DNA of 64,000 nucleotides, from positions 496,001-560,000 of the forward strand of contig NZ_QWBU01000001.1 in assembly GCF_003432075.1 (NCBI RefSeq), written 5' to 3'. A program made the position numbers and the translations under genes. Below the pieces are notes generated by a model. The model did not search any database. It was given only the letters and a program-made list of their open reading frames with translations, and was not told the DNA's origin. Positions 48,742 to 57,623 of this stretch are shown piece by piece; positions within the stretch are counted from its first letter, which is position 1; each line of letters opens with the position of its first letter. The stretch comes from Shinella sp. WSJ-2. GTDB taxonomy: Bacteria; Pseudomonadota; Alphaproteobacteria; Rhizobiales; Rhizobiaceae.

Positions 48742-49596
48742 CTAGCGGATTTCTAGGGAAAGGGCGTAATCGACGCTCTCTCCCTGTGAAAATGCCTCTG
48801 CCTCACCCGAGGCGATGAGCTCTTCGCGGGACGCAAGGCGGTGCGAAACCGGCTCGATGCCGAGCACGGCGCAGCCCGGCGACTGGTTCCGCCAGACCTG
48901 AAGATAGGGCAAGGTATCGGTTCGGAAGCGGATGACCATGCTGCGGCCGTCGAGAGCCGCGATCGGCCCGATCGCGATTTCCGCCCAGCCATGCTCGGCC
49001 GTCTCGGCCGCCGGCACGCAGAAGATCTTCATGTCGCCGTCATCGAAGCGCCACGGCAGGCTGCCACCGGGCAGCATCGCGCCGGTCAGTCGCGTGGTCT
49101 CGTCGAAAAGGCCGGTGCCGAAATTGATGTGGTACATGGCAAACGGCGGCCAGGCCTTCTCGCCGCTGTTGAAGACGGTATCGTCGAGCGTGATATGGCC
49201 GGTGCGCCGGTCGGCACGCCAGCGGCGCACCAGTTCGGCCGTACCGCCATGGGCGAGCGACACGGCGACACGCCCTTCGCAGATCACCTCGCCCTCGTCC
49301 TCCTCGATCAGGATATCCTTCGCCGGATGGGAGGAGAGCGAGCCGTGCAACGGGTAGCGTCGGCCGTCGGTCGCGCCTTCGATCGGCACCGGATGGCGGA
49401 TATGATCCGGTCCGCAGGTGAACAGGAAACCCGGCAGCGCCTTGTCGATGCGCGGATCGCCGTCGGAGGGAACGGCCGATCCCGGCGCGAGATCGACGCC
49501 GTGAAAGAGCGCGCTGCCGACATCCAGCGCCGACTGTGGCGTCAATTCGAGACGAAAGGACTGGTCTGGCGTTTCCGCGGTCAGGGCGAAGGTCAT
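48742..49596 (-). CDS. DUF4432 / aldose-1-epimerase-like protein
   Basis: A 284-residue galactose-mutarotase-like fold protein. GDPRIDKALPGFLFTCGPDHIRHP and YPLHGSLSSHPAKDILIEE give the His residues (DHIRHP, LHG) seen in DUF4432 relatives and aldose epimerases; MYHINFG is the later motif. Probably acts on a sugar or sugar derivative. I start at the ATG at 49596 because GGAG is 6 nt upstream; an ATG 15 bases earlier is possible. Same strand as the DUF442 gene but separated by 70 bp. Confidence 0.82.
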   Translation of the reverse strand: MTFALTAETPDQSFRLELTPQSALDVGSALFHGVDLAPGSAVPSDGDPRIDKALPGFLFTCGPDHIRHPVPIEGATDGRRYPLHGSLSSHPAKDILIEEDEGEVICEGRVAVSLAHGGTAELVRRWRADRRTGHITLDDTVFNSGEKAWPPFAMYHINFGTGLFDETTRLTGAMLPGGSLPWRFDDGDMKIFCVPAAETAEHGWAEIAIGPIAALDGRSMVIRFRTDTLPYLQVWRNQSPGCAVLGIEPVSHRLASREELIASGEAEAFSQGESVDYALSLEIR

Positions 49597-49828
49597 CCAA
49601 AACTCCGGCAAAAGGCGATAGAGCGGGGCATGCTAATGGGAACGTTTTGCCCGCGCCACCGTTAGCCCGCTGTCGGCACACAATTTTTAGCCGGCACAAA
49701 AAGCCCGATCACAAGTTTTTGCAGGCAGCGTTGACGTTACGTTCACCATCGATTCAGTTTTTCCATATTAAGGTCTGAATTGAAGTGTTCCGTCCGCGCG
49801 ATATGTGCAAGCTGGCAGGTCAAAAGTC

Positions 49829-51238
49829 GTGAATTCTATATTGAGAACAAGCATTTCGCTCCTTATGGCGGCATCCTTCACGGGAATCGCTTTGGCGCCT
49901 GCGCATGCACAGCAGTCCACCCGCGATACGGTCCTCGTCTCGCCGGAAGGCGATATTCTCGATTATATCCCCAACGACGGCAGCGTGCGCTGGGCACGCG
50001 ACAGCCGCGGCAACACGGTTCTCGTCGATAATTGGGGTAGCGTCGTCGCCACCGCCATGCCGGCCGACCGCTATTTCGCGCGCAACAACAATCCTCGCCG
50101 CGACCGCTATCGCGAGGTCAGCGGCTATCCGGAAACCAATCCGGATTATTTCCCGCCCGCCCCCTCGTCCGATTTCGGCGACGACCTGACCACCAGCTCC
50201 GTGCCGGAAATGCGCGAGGCGCTACCGGGTGACATCGAGCGCCAGACGCTGCCCGATGCCGACTTCAATTCGCAGCAGATGCCCGACTTTTCCAACGGCA
50301 CCGACGACAGCGCCGCCCTGCCAGAGACCACGGACCCGAACGCCGAATTCGTGCCCGGCCCGAAGTTCCAACCGGCGACAGCGCTCGGCAAGATGTCATC
50401 CGCCGAGATCACGGCCCTTCAGGTGTTTCTCGATCGCGAAGGCTTCTCGCCGGGCGTGATCGACGGCAAGAAGGGCTCGAACGTCACCAAGGCGATCGAG
50501 GCCTGGCAGAACGCGACGGGCGAGACGCTCGATCCGAACAATGCCGACGACATCCTGGAGCGGCTGCGCCTGTCCGGCGGCATGGCCTTCACGACCTATG
50601 AGATTACCGCGGCGGACGCCGCCGGCCCCTATGTTGCGTCGATCCCGGAAGATTACGCCCAGAAGGCCGCGCTGCCGCACCTCTCCTACACCTCGACCAC
50701 CGAAATGCTGGCCGAGAAATTCCATATGGACGAGGCCTATCTCAAGGAGATCAATCCGGGCGTCGATTTCACGATCCCCGGTACGATCGTCAAGGTCATC
50801 GACACCGGCACGCCCAAGACCGGCAAGGTCGCGAAAATCCTCGCCGACAAGGGCCGCAAGCAGGTTCTCGCCTATGATGAAACCGGCACGCTGATCGCCG
50901 CCTATCCGGCCAGCATCGGCTCGGCCGATACGCCTTCACCGTCCGGTCTGGTCACGGTCGAGCGCATCGCGCTGAACCCTGGCTACACCTATAACCCGAA
51001 GATCAACTTCCAGCAGGGCGCCAACAACAAGGTACTGACCCTGCAACCCGGCCCGAACGGCCCGGTCGGTACCGTGTGGATCGCGCTCTCCAAGCCGACC
51101 TACGGCATTCATGGCACACCGGAACCGTCGAAGATCGGCAAGACCCAGAGCCATGGCTGTATCCGCCTGACCAACTGGGACGCCACCGAACTTGCCAAGA
51201 TGACGAGCGCGGGCGTGACGGTCGAATTCGTCGACTGA
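49829..51238 (+). CDS. L,D-transpeptidase (YkuD) with peptidoglycan-binding domain
   Basis: A 469-residue exported enzyme that forms 3-3 cross-links or attaches proteins to peptidoglycan. The signal peptide is MNSILRTSISLLMAASFTGI with cleavage after PAHA. A PG-binding type 1 domain is at about 190-255 (LQVFLDREGFSPGVIDGKKG), followed by the YkuD domain with catalytic C444 in SHGCIRLTNWD and HGTPEPSKIG. I start at the GTG at 49829, with AGGT 8 nt upstream; GTG at 49805 is in frame and possible. Terminator at 51262. Confidence 0.88.
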   Translation: MNSILRTSISLLMAASFTGIALAPAHAQQSTRDTVLVSPEGDILDYIPNDGSVRWARDSRGNTVLVDNWGSVVATAMPADRYFARNNNPRRDRYREVSGYPETNPDYFPPAPSSDFGDDLTTSSVPEMREALPGDIERQTLPDADFNSQQMPDFSNGTDDSAALPETTDPNAEFVPGPKFQPATALGKMSSAEITALQVFLDREGFSPGVIDGKKGSNVTKAIEAWQNATGETLDPNNADDILERLRLSGGMAFTTYEITAADAAGPYVASIPEDYAQKAALPHLSYTSTTEMLAEKFHMDEAYLKEINPGVDFTIPGTIVKVIDTGTPKTGKVAKILADKGRKQVLAYDETGTLIAAYPASIGSADTPSPSGLVTVERIALNPGYTYNPKINFQQGANNKVLTLQPGPNGPVGTVWIALSKPTYGIHGTPEPSKIGKTQSHGCIRLTNWDATELAKMTSAGVTVEFVD

Positions 51239-51261
51239 GACGTTGCCATCAACCAAAGACG

Positions 51262-51290
51262 AAGCCGGTCCATTGGGCCGGCTTTTTTCG
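51262..51290 (+). terminator. Terminator of the L,D-transpeptidase gene
   Basis: Stem AAGCCGG (51262-51268) / CCGGCTT (51278-51284) with inner CC/GG pairs and an ATTG tip, then a T-run. Confidence 0.8.
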
Positions 51291-51322
51291 TTTCCCGGCT
51301 CCCGATTGGCGAACCTCAAAAC

Positions 51323-51352
51323 AAAAGGCCGGCCAGAACCGCCCGGCCTTTT
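51323..51352 (-). terminator. Terminator of the globin-coupled chemoreceptor gene
   Basis: Perfect stem AAAAGGCCGG (51323-51332) / CCGGCCTTTT (51343-51352) with a 10-nt loop; on the minus strand the stem ends in TTTT. Confidence 0.8.
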
Positions 51353-51373
51353 GCTTGGTTTTATAAAGACGGC

Positions 51374-52897
51374 TTATGCCGCGCGACTGTATCCGGAACC
51401 CTTCGCCGGCTGGGCAGTGCCGCCGGTGCGGAAGGCGCTGAGCTGGGCGGCGATGGAGGCGGCCTCCTGCGTCAGGGCCTGGCTCGCCGCATTGGCCTCT
51501 TCTACCATGGCAGCGTTCTGCTGGGTGATCTGGTCCATGGCGTTGACGGCCTGGTTGACGGCCTGCAGGCCCGTCGCCTGCTCCGCTGTGCTGGAGCGGA
51601 TGGTATCGAAGACGCTGCTGACTTCCACAACCTGCGTCACGATGAGCCTGAGAGAATCCGCAACCTCGTTGACCGAGCGCACGCCATCCTCGACCTGGCC
51701 ATGCGACTTGGCGATGAGGTTCTGGATATCCTTGGCCGCATCGGCGCAACGCTGGGCGAGTGCGCGCACTTCCGAGGCGACGACGGCAAAGCCGCGACCC
51801 GCCTCTCCCGCACGTGCTGCCTCGATGCCGGCATTCAGCGCCAGAAGGTTGGTCTGGAAAGCGATCTCGTCGATCACCTCGATGATATTGGCGATGGTCG
51901 AGGATGAGGCCTGGATTTCGCCCATGGCGGTGATCGCCTGCGCCACCACCTCGCCGCTGCGCTCGGCGTTGCCGCGTGCAGCCTGCACCAGCGCATTCGC
52001 CTCGTTGGCGCTCTGCGCCGTCTGGCGCACGGTGGTGGTGACTTCCTCAACGGCCGCCGCCGTTTCCTCGAGATTGGCCGCCTGCCGCTCGGTGCGCTTG
52101 GCGAGGTCGTCAGAGGCCGCGGCAATCTCCTGCGCACTCAGATGGATCGAGCCGGCGCCGACGCCGATATTGCCGATCGTCTGTGACAGCGTGGAGATGG
52201 CGTGGTTGAAGTCGTCGCGCAGGGTCTCATAGGCCTCCGGCAGCGCACCGGTGATGCGCGCTGTCAAGTCGCCATCCGAAATGCGCTTCAGTGCGGCGCC
52301 GAAACTGTCGCTGACGAGCCTGCGCTCTTCGGCCAGCACCTGCGCCTGCACTGCCTGCTGCTTGGTGACATCGGATGTGTCCATATAGACGGAGATCGAC
52401 AGGTCCATGTCGAGGAACATCGCCTTGAGCAAGCTAGAGAAGCGCGCCGCGAATTCTTCCGGTTCGATCTCCCGCCGCGAGAAAAGGCCGCCCTTCGGCC
52501 AGAGCGATTTGACGGCTTCCGTAAGGAGATGTTCGACGATCAGCGCGTAGCCGCCGATATACCAGCGCGGCTCCAGCCCGATGCGGGCATGCACATGGCC
52601 GATCGTCTGGACCTTGGCGGCATAATCACGCGTGAAATCGCCAGCGGCGATATTCGCCCAATGGCCGAGCTGCGCATTCTTGGCGCGGTCGATATGCGCA
52701 TCGTTGGAGAAGAGGTGATTGACCTCCGGGCTCTTGCGCACGACACCGTAGAACTTGTCGAGCGCCGGCCCCAGTTCCTTTTCTATAAAGGGTTTGAGGC
52801 TGCGCAGGCGCTTCAGCGCGGCCTCATCGAGGCCGAGATAATCCAGGCGGCGGGCGATGTCGTGGTTCTGGCTGGCGGTCCCGGAGGCTGGCTTCAT
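51374..52897 (-). CDS. Globin-coupled chemoreceptor (HemAT-like methyl-accepting protein)
   Basis: A 507-residue cytoplasmic chemoreceptor with no membrane helix. Residues about 15-170 form a globin sensor domain; the proximal haem histidine fits H103 in IGHVHARIGLEPRWYIGGY, the HemAT signature. A HAMP-like linker (LKRISDGDLTARIT) leads to the signalling domain, whose hairpin tip is IDEIAFQTNLLALNAGIEAARAGEAGRGFAVVASEVRALAQR. Predicted to sense oxygen and steer motility via CheA/CheW encoded elsewhere. C-terminus lacks an obvious NWETF tether. Confidence 0.94.
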   Translation of the reverse strand: MKPASGTASQNHDIARRLDYLGLDEAALKRLRSLKPFIEKELGPALDKFYGVVRKSPEVNHLFSNDAHIDRAKNAQLGHWANIAAGDFTRDYAAKVQTIGHVHARIGLEPRWYIGGYALIVEHLLTEAVKSLWPKGGLFSRREIEPEEFAARFSSLLKAMFLDMDLSISVYMDTSDVTKQQAVQAQVLAEERRLVSDSFGAALKRISDGDLTARITGALPEAYETLRDDFNHAISTLSQTIGNIGVGAGSIHLSAQEIAAASDDLAKRTERQAANLEETAAAVEEVTTTVRQTAQSANEANALVQAARGNAERSGEVVAQAITAMGEIQASSSTIANIIEVIDEIAFQTNLLALNAGIEAARAGEAGRGFAVVASEVRALAQRCADAAKDIQNLIAKSHGQVEDGVRSVNEVADSLRLIVTQVVEVSSVFDTIRSSTAEQATGLQAVNQAVNAMDQITQQNAAMVEEANAASQALTQEAASIAAQLSAFRTGGTAQPAKGSGYSRAA

Positions 52898-53072
52898 GCT
52901 GAAAGTCCTGGCGGCAAGAGGAGAAAGCGACGATCGTTCAGCAGGCCGGCAATACCAAAGGCATCGTCACGCCCGCGACCCGTCATGGGTCCATGGGAAC
53001 AAGCTTTCCGATGCCATATCCCTAGGTGGGGCATGGTAAAATGTTCATTACCAGCTTTGCTTTTATTCAAGA

Positions 53073-53102
53073 AAACGGCTGCGCCATTGGTCGCAGCCGT
53101 TT
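53073..53102 (-). terminator. Probable terminator downstream of the first ParA-like gene
   Basis: Perfect 11-bp stem AAACGGCTGCG (53073-53083) / CGCAGCCGTTT (53092-53102) with an 8-nt loop; on the minus strand it is followed by TTCTTG, so the U-tract is short. Confidence 0.65.
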
Positions 53103-53126
53103 CTGACAGTCATCAAGTCCAGCCGC

Positions 53127-53843
53127 TTATGCCGCGCGCTGGATCGTCCGGAAGAAGCCCCGCTCGGTGGCGACGCGCTTGCGCGACGGCATGAGGCGCA
53201 GCACCTCCTCGGCAAAGAGACGGGCGTTTTCGCGCGCTTTGTCGAGGTTGCTCACCTTGGCCGGATCCATCGAATAGAACGTGCCGCCACAGTCGAAAAT
53301 ATCGCGGAAGGCGGTGCGCTCGGCGATCGGCGTATCAAGGACCGTCACACCACGGGCGGACAAAAGCGACTTGATCGCCGTCATCGCGCGGGTCGTCACC
53401 ATGGCGTTCATACGGGTCAACACGACGGAATGGTTGATGCGGATGCCGGCTTTCTCGTCGAGCTGCTTCAGGAGTTCGAGGATCTGTGCGCCGCCCCGCG
53501 CATCCATCGCGCAGCCCTGCACCGGGATCATCACATGATCGGACAGGCCGATGGCGGTCGCGACCAGCGCATCGCGAGCGCCGGCGAGGTCGATGATGAA
53601 ATAATCCGTCGTATCGCGGTTCTCGCGGATATGGCACTGGAGGGAGGCCATGGAGACTTCGGAGATCACGACGATGTTGCGCTGGCGGCCGGAAATCTCG
53701 TGCCAGTGGCTGATCCAGCGCTGCGGATCCGCATCGAGAATGGTGACGCGGTGCCCTTGGCCTGCAAGCTCGGTGGCCAGGATGAGCGCTGCGGTGGTCT
53801 TGCCCGCACCGCCCTTGGCATTGGCAAATGTGATGACTGGCAT
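53127..53843 (-). CDS. ParA/VirC1-like ATPase
   Basis: A 238-residue deviant Walker A ATPase: KGGAGKTT at 10-17, Walker A' region LDADPQRW and Walker B FIIDLAGARD. The C-terminal part (DTPIAERTAFRDIF and later FAEEVLRLMPS) resembles VirC1 of Agrobacterium rather than chromosomal ParA. No ParB gene or parS-like repeats are nearby. It may position a protein complex or DNA at the pole. A close paralogue sits 222 bp upstream on the same strand. Confidence 0.9.
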   Translation of the reverse strand: MPVITFANAKGGAGKTTAALILATELAGQGHRVTILDADPQRWISHWHEISGRQRNIVVISEVSMASLQCHIRENRDTTDYFIIDLAGARDALVATAIGLSDHVMIPVQGCAMDARGGAQILELLKQLDEKAGIRINHSVVLTRMNAMVTTRAMTAIKSLLSARGVTVLDTPIAERTAFRDIFDCGGTFYSMDPAKVSNLDKARENARLFAEEVLRLMPSRKRVATERGFFRTIQRAA

Positions 53844-54065
53844 GTCTGTCCTCGTAAAATGCTTTCGAGCCTGCTCATCGCTCTCGTCAGGCGCCCCGGT
53901 GGAGATGGCACCCGCTTAATCAAATCTTTCAAAAGATGGTTAACGAAATGGAAATTTGCGGATCGCGAAGATTAATGAGACCGCTCGGTAAAATGGACAT
54001 CAGCGAAGAAAAAGCCTGGACAACCGGCATTTTCCGCGCTTCTGTCAATTGTTAACGGTAAGAAT

Positions 54066-54812
54066 TCAGGGCGCAGGAGCGGCTATTGCAAGCTGGACTG
54101 TCCGCAAGGGAGCGCCGGCCTCGGCCCGCGCCTGAGGCTTCCGGCCCGCTTCCGCCGCAGCAAAGCGCAGCACCTCGTCCGCAAGAGCCTGCATGTTGAG
54201 GATCGCCTTGTCGAGATTGCTGGTCCGGCCAGCGGCAATCGAATAGAGCGTCCCGCCCGTCTCGAACATGTCGCGAAACGCGGCGCGCTCGATGACCGGC
54301 GTGCCGATGACGGGGATTTTCGCTCCGTACAGCAGGGCCTTCACGCTGCGCAGCGCACGGGTGGTCACCAGCGGATTGACGCGCGACAGCACGACCGCAC
54401 GATTGATCGGCTTGTGCGAATTGGCGCTGACGAGATCGATGAGTTCCAGCACATGCGCGGCCCCGCGGCTGTCCATTGCACAGCCCTGCACCGGCACCAG
54501 AACGAGATCGGAAAGCCCGGCGGCGAAGGCGACGAGCGCGTCGCGCGCGCCCGAGAGATCAATGACGATATGCGCGTGCGTGGCGCGCAGCGCCTTGAGG
54601 TACCCGGCGAGATTGGAAACGGCAAGCGCATCGACCAATGTCAGCCCCTCGCCGAGCCGCGCCGTGCGCGCCCAGTCGGCGGCAAGCTTCAGGTCGTCGC
54701 AATCGAGAAGGGCGGTGCGTTCGCCGCGCGCGACGAATTCCGTCGCCAGCAAGACCGCTGCCGTGGTCTTGCCCGAGCCACCCTTGACGTTCGCTACCGA
54801 TATGACAGCCAT
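54066..54812 (-). CDS. ParA/VirC1-like ATPase (tandem paralogue)
   Basis: A 248-residue paralogue of the previous gene with KGGSGKTT at 10-17 and Walker B IVIDLSGARD. Shared blocks are the stretch LVPVQGCAMDSRGAAHVLELID and VIERAAFRDMFETGGTLYSI. In the region after strand 2 the LDADPQRW of the paralogue is replaced by LDCDDLKLAADWAR, so the pair has diverged at the nucleotide/DNA face. The Ala/Pro-rich tail (about 222-248) is unique. Both genes look intact, with no partner ParB. Confidence 0.88.
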   Translation of the reverse strand: MAVISVANVKGGSGKTTAAVLLATEFVARGERTALLDCDDLKLAADWARTARLGEGLTLVDALAVSNLAGYLKALRATHAHIVIDLSGARDALVAFAAGLSDLVLVPVQGCAMDSRGAAHVLELIDLVSANSHKPINRAVVLSRVNPLVTTRALRSVKALLYGAKIPVIGTPVIERAAFRDMFETGGTLYSIAAGRTSNLDKAILNMQALADEVLRFAAAEAGRKPQARAEAGAPLRTVQLAIAAPAP

Positions 54813-54924
54813 TGCACTACCGCCGCCTCGGACCGTCTGGTTGCACCGGGAGCGGGCAAATCATGACAGTCGCATGACATTCTGATGACAGACATCATGC
54901 GACGCAATTGGTAACCATTGTCAT

Positions 54925-54966
54925 AAAAAATCGGGGCGGCGGTCGATTGACCGCCGCCCCGAAAAT
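54925..54966 (-). terminator. Terminator of the catabolic ADH-ALDH-GS genes
   Basis: Perfect 14-bp stem TCGGGGCGGCGGTC (54931-54944) / GACCGCCGCCCCGA (54949-54962) with a GATT loop; on the minus strand it ends in TTTTTT (from the A6 at 54925-54930). Confidence 0.92.
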
Positions 54967-54979
54967 CAACTCACCGAAC

Positions 54980-56125
54980 TCAGATGCACTCGACGAAGAG
55001 GCGCTTGGCCGCGTCGAGCGTCAGTTCCACCGGGTTGCCGCCGGCCGTCGGGTCGACGATGGCCATTTCCGACATTTCGTCGATGCGATCCGTGCCAACG
55101 CCGAGCGCCGAGAGCTTGTCCGGCACGCCGAGTTCTTCGCGCAGGCGCAGCACGTATTCGAAGAAACCATCGAAGCCGCCGGCAATGCCGAGATAGGCGG
55201 CAGCGCTGTTGATCTTCGCCTCGATGGCCGGGCGGTTGAAGGTCAGCACCGGCGGCATCACGACGGCATTGGTCATGCCGTGATGCGTGTTGTAGATCGC
55301 GCCAACCGGGTGCGACAGCGAGTGGATCGCGCCCAGGCCCTTCTGGAAGGCGACGGCGCCCATGGCGGCCGCCGACATCATATGGGCGCGGGCTTCGATA
55401 TCCGTGCCGTCCTTATAGGCGCGCGGCAGGTATTCCTTGACGAGGCGCATGCCTTCGAGCGCGATGCCCTGGCTCATCGGGTGGTAGAACGGCGAGCAAT
55501 AGGCTTCGAGGCAATGGGCGAAGGCGTCCATGCCGGTGCCCGACGTGATGACCTTCGGCATGCCGACCGTCAGTTCCGGATCGCAGATCGTCACCGAGGG
55601 AAGGATCTTCGGGTGGAAGATGACCTTCTTGGTGTGCGTCTCGGAATTGGTGACGACCGAAGCGCGGCCGACTTCCGAGCCGGTGCCGGCGGTGGTCGGC
55701 ACGGCGACGATCGGCGCGATGCCGGCCGGGTTGGCGCGGGTCCACCAGTCGCCGATGTCCTCGAAGTCCCAGACGGGGCGCGTCTGGCCGGACATGAAGG
55801 CGATGGCCTTGCCGAGGTCGAGGCCCGAGCCGCCGCCGAAGGCGACGACGCCGTCATGGCCGCCGTCCTTAAAGGCCTTCACGCCGTCCGCGAGATTCTT
55901 GTCGGTCGGATTCGGATCGACTTCGGCGAACATCGCCCGGCCGAGGCCGGCGGCTTCGAGAATGTCGAGCGCGTTCTTGGTGATCGGCATGGTGGAGAGG
56001 CCGCGGTCGGTGACCAGCAGCGGCTTCTTCATGCCGACGGCCTTGCAGTGATCGGCAAGTTCGGCGATGCGCCCTGCCCCGAACTTGATGGCTGTCGGGT
56101 AGCTCCAGTTGGCGGTGATGGACAT
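54980..56125 (-). CDS. Iron-containing alcohol dehydrogenase
   Basis: A 381-residue group III alcohol dehydrogenase (NAD-linked, Fe2+ or Zn2+). NAD-binding GGGSGLDLGKA and TTAGTGSEVGR are present; metal ligands fit the Asp and His in GMDAFAHCLEAYCSP and the two His in HSLSHPVGAIYNTHHGM. The start ATG at 56125 shares its A with the stop of the upstream aldehyde dehydrogenase, so they are co-translated. The pairing with an aldehyde dehydrogenase suggests stepwise oxidation of an alcohol to an acid. Confidence 0.93.
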   Translation of the reverse strand: MSITANWSYPTAIKFGAGRIAELADHCKAVGMKKPLLVTDRGLSTMPITKNALDILEAAGLGRAMFAEVDPNPTDKNLADGVKAFKDGGHDGVVAFGGGSGLDLGKAIAFMSGQTRPVWDFEDIGDWWTRANPAGIAPIVAVPTTAGTGSEVGRASVVTNSETHTKKVIFHPKILPSVTICDPELTVGMPKVITSGTGMDAFAHCLEAYCSPFYHPMSQGIALEGMRLVKEYLPRAYKDGTDIEARAHMMSAAAMGAVAFQKGLGAIHSLSHPVGAIYNTHHGMTNAVVMPPVLTFNRPAIEAKINSAAAYLGIAGGFDGFFEYVLRLREELGVPDKLSALGVGTDRIDEMSEMAIVDPTAGGNPVELTLDAAKRLFVECI

Positions 56126-57504
56126 TATGCTTTCCTGAAGTGGTAGGATTTCGGACGGGTGAGGTTGTGGAAGCCGATGACGGAGAGCGAGCCGCCGCGG
56201 CCCGTTTCCTTCACGCCGGTCCAGCAGAGTGCCGGGTCAAGGTAGTCGGCGCGGTTCTGGAACACGGTGCCGGTTTCGAGGTCGCGGGCGATAGTGGCCG
56301 CGCGATCCGAATCCTTCGTCCACAGCGAGACGGTGAGGCCGTATTTGCAATCGTTCATCAGCGCGAGCGCTTCGGCGTCATTCTTCACCTTCATGATGCC
56401 GACAGCCGGACCGAAGGTCTCTTCCTTCATGAATTCCATGGAGTGATCGACATCGACGAGGATCTGCGGAGCGACATAGGCACCACCGTCATCGGCCGGG
56501 AACAGCTTGGGATCGACCAGCGCCTTGGCGCCACGCGACACGGCGTCGGCGATCTGCGCGCGAACCGTCGCGGCGAAACGCTTGTGCGCCATCGGGCCGA
56601 GCGTGGTTTCCGGATCGAGCGGGTTGCCGAGCTTGTAGTTGGAGACCCAGGCGACCGACTTCTCGACGAATTCGTCGTAAAGGTTCTCGTTGACGTAGAT
56701 GCGCTCGATACCGCAGCAGCACTGACCCGAATTGTAGGTCGCGCCATCCATCAGCGTATCGACGGCGGCGTCGAGGTCCGCGTCTTCCATGACGTAGCCC
56801 GGGTCCTTGCCGCCCAGTTCGAGGCCGACGGGCGTGAAGGTGCCGGCAGCGGCGCGCTCGATGGCGCGGCCGCCTTCGACGGAGCCGGTGAAGTTGATGA
56901 AATCGAACGAGTTGGCCGCGATCAGCGCCGAGGTCGTATCATGGTCGAGGAAGACGTTCTGGAAGACGTCTTCCGGCACGCCGGCCTCGTTGAAGGCGCG
57001 CACGAGACGCTCGCCGACCAGCAGCGTCTGGGCGGCATGCTTGATGATGACGACATTGCCGGCCATCAGCCCAGGCGCAATCGTGTTGATCGCCGTCATG
57101 TAGGGATAGTTCCACGGCGCGATGACGAAGACGACGCCATGCGCTTCACGCTCGATGCGGCGCTCGAACTTGGCACTATCCTCGATGACGATCGGCGCCA
57201 GCGACGAACCGGCGATCTCGGCGACGTAGTTGGAACGCTCGTTGAAGCCCTTGAACTCGCCGCCGTAGCGGACCGGGCGGCCCATCTGCCAGGCGATCTC
57301 AGGCACGATCTCATCGGCCATCTCGTTGACCCGGGCAACACCCTTCAGCACGAGCTGGATACGGTCTTCCAGCGGACGCTTCGCCCAGGCCTTCTGCGCC
57401 TTTCTGGCGCGGGCCACGGCGTCCTGAGCGGCGGCCAGAGGCATCGCCTCACGCTCGGCATAAACCGAGCCATCCACGGGGGATATGCATTTGATCACAG
57501 TCAT
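56125..57504 (-). CDS. NAD(P)-dependent aldehyde dehydrogenase
   Basis: A 459-residue aldehyde dehydrogenase: catalytic N132 (APWNYPY), general base E229 (LELGGKDPG), nucleophile expected at C263 in GQCCCGIER. Three consecutive Cys at 262-264 are unusual; C263 fits the GQxC rule. It resembles the succinate-semialdehyde/YneI branch. I take the ATG at 57504 (MTVIKCISPVDGSVYAERE) with AGGA 8 nt upstream; the frame extends 189 bases further but into non-coding leader. 119 bp separate it from the GS-like gene. Confidence 0.92.
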   Translation of the reverse strand: MTVIKCISPVDGSVYAEREAMPLAAAQDAVARARKAQKAWAKRPLEDRIQLVLKGVARVNEMADEIVPEIAWQMGRPVRYGGEFKGFNERSNYVAEIAGSSLAPIVIEDSAKFERRIEREAHGVVFVIAPWNYPYMTAINTIAPGLMAGNVVIIKHAAQTLLVGERLVRAFNEAGVPEDVFQNVFLDHDTTSALIAANSFDFINFTGSVEGGRAIERAAAGTFTPVGLELGGKDPGYVMEDADLDAAVDTLMDGATYNSGQCCCGIERIYVNENLYDEFVEKSVAWVSNYKLGNPLDPETTLGPMAHKRFAATVRAQIADAVSRGAKALVDPKLFPADDGGAYVAPQILVDVDHSMEFMKEETFGPAVGIMKVKNDAEALALMNDCKYGLTVSLWTKDSDRAATIARDLETGTVFQNRADYLDPALCWTGVKETGRGGSLSVIGFHNLTRPKSYHFRKA

Positions 57505-57623
57505 GATCGACTTCCTGTTTCCGATATGAATTTTTGCGCCGGACAATAGCCGATCCAGCCGCGCGGCAAATATCCCTGGAGGGTTATGAGCCGGGGCCGG
57601 TTCGGCTTTGACTGGCTTGAGCC

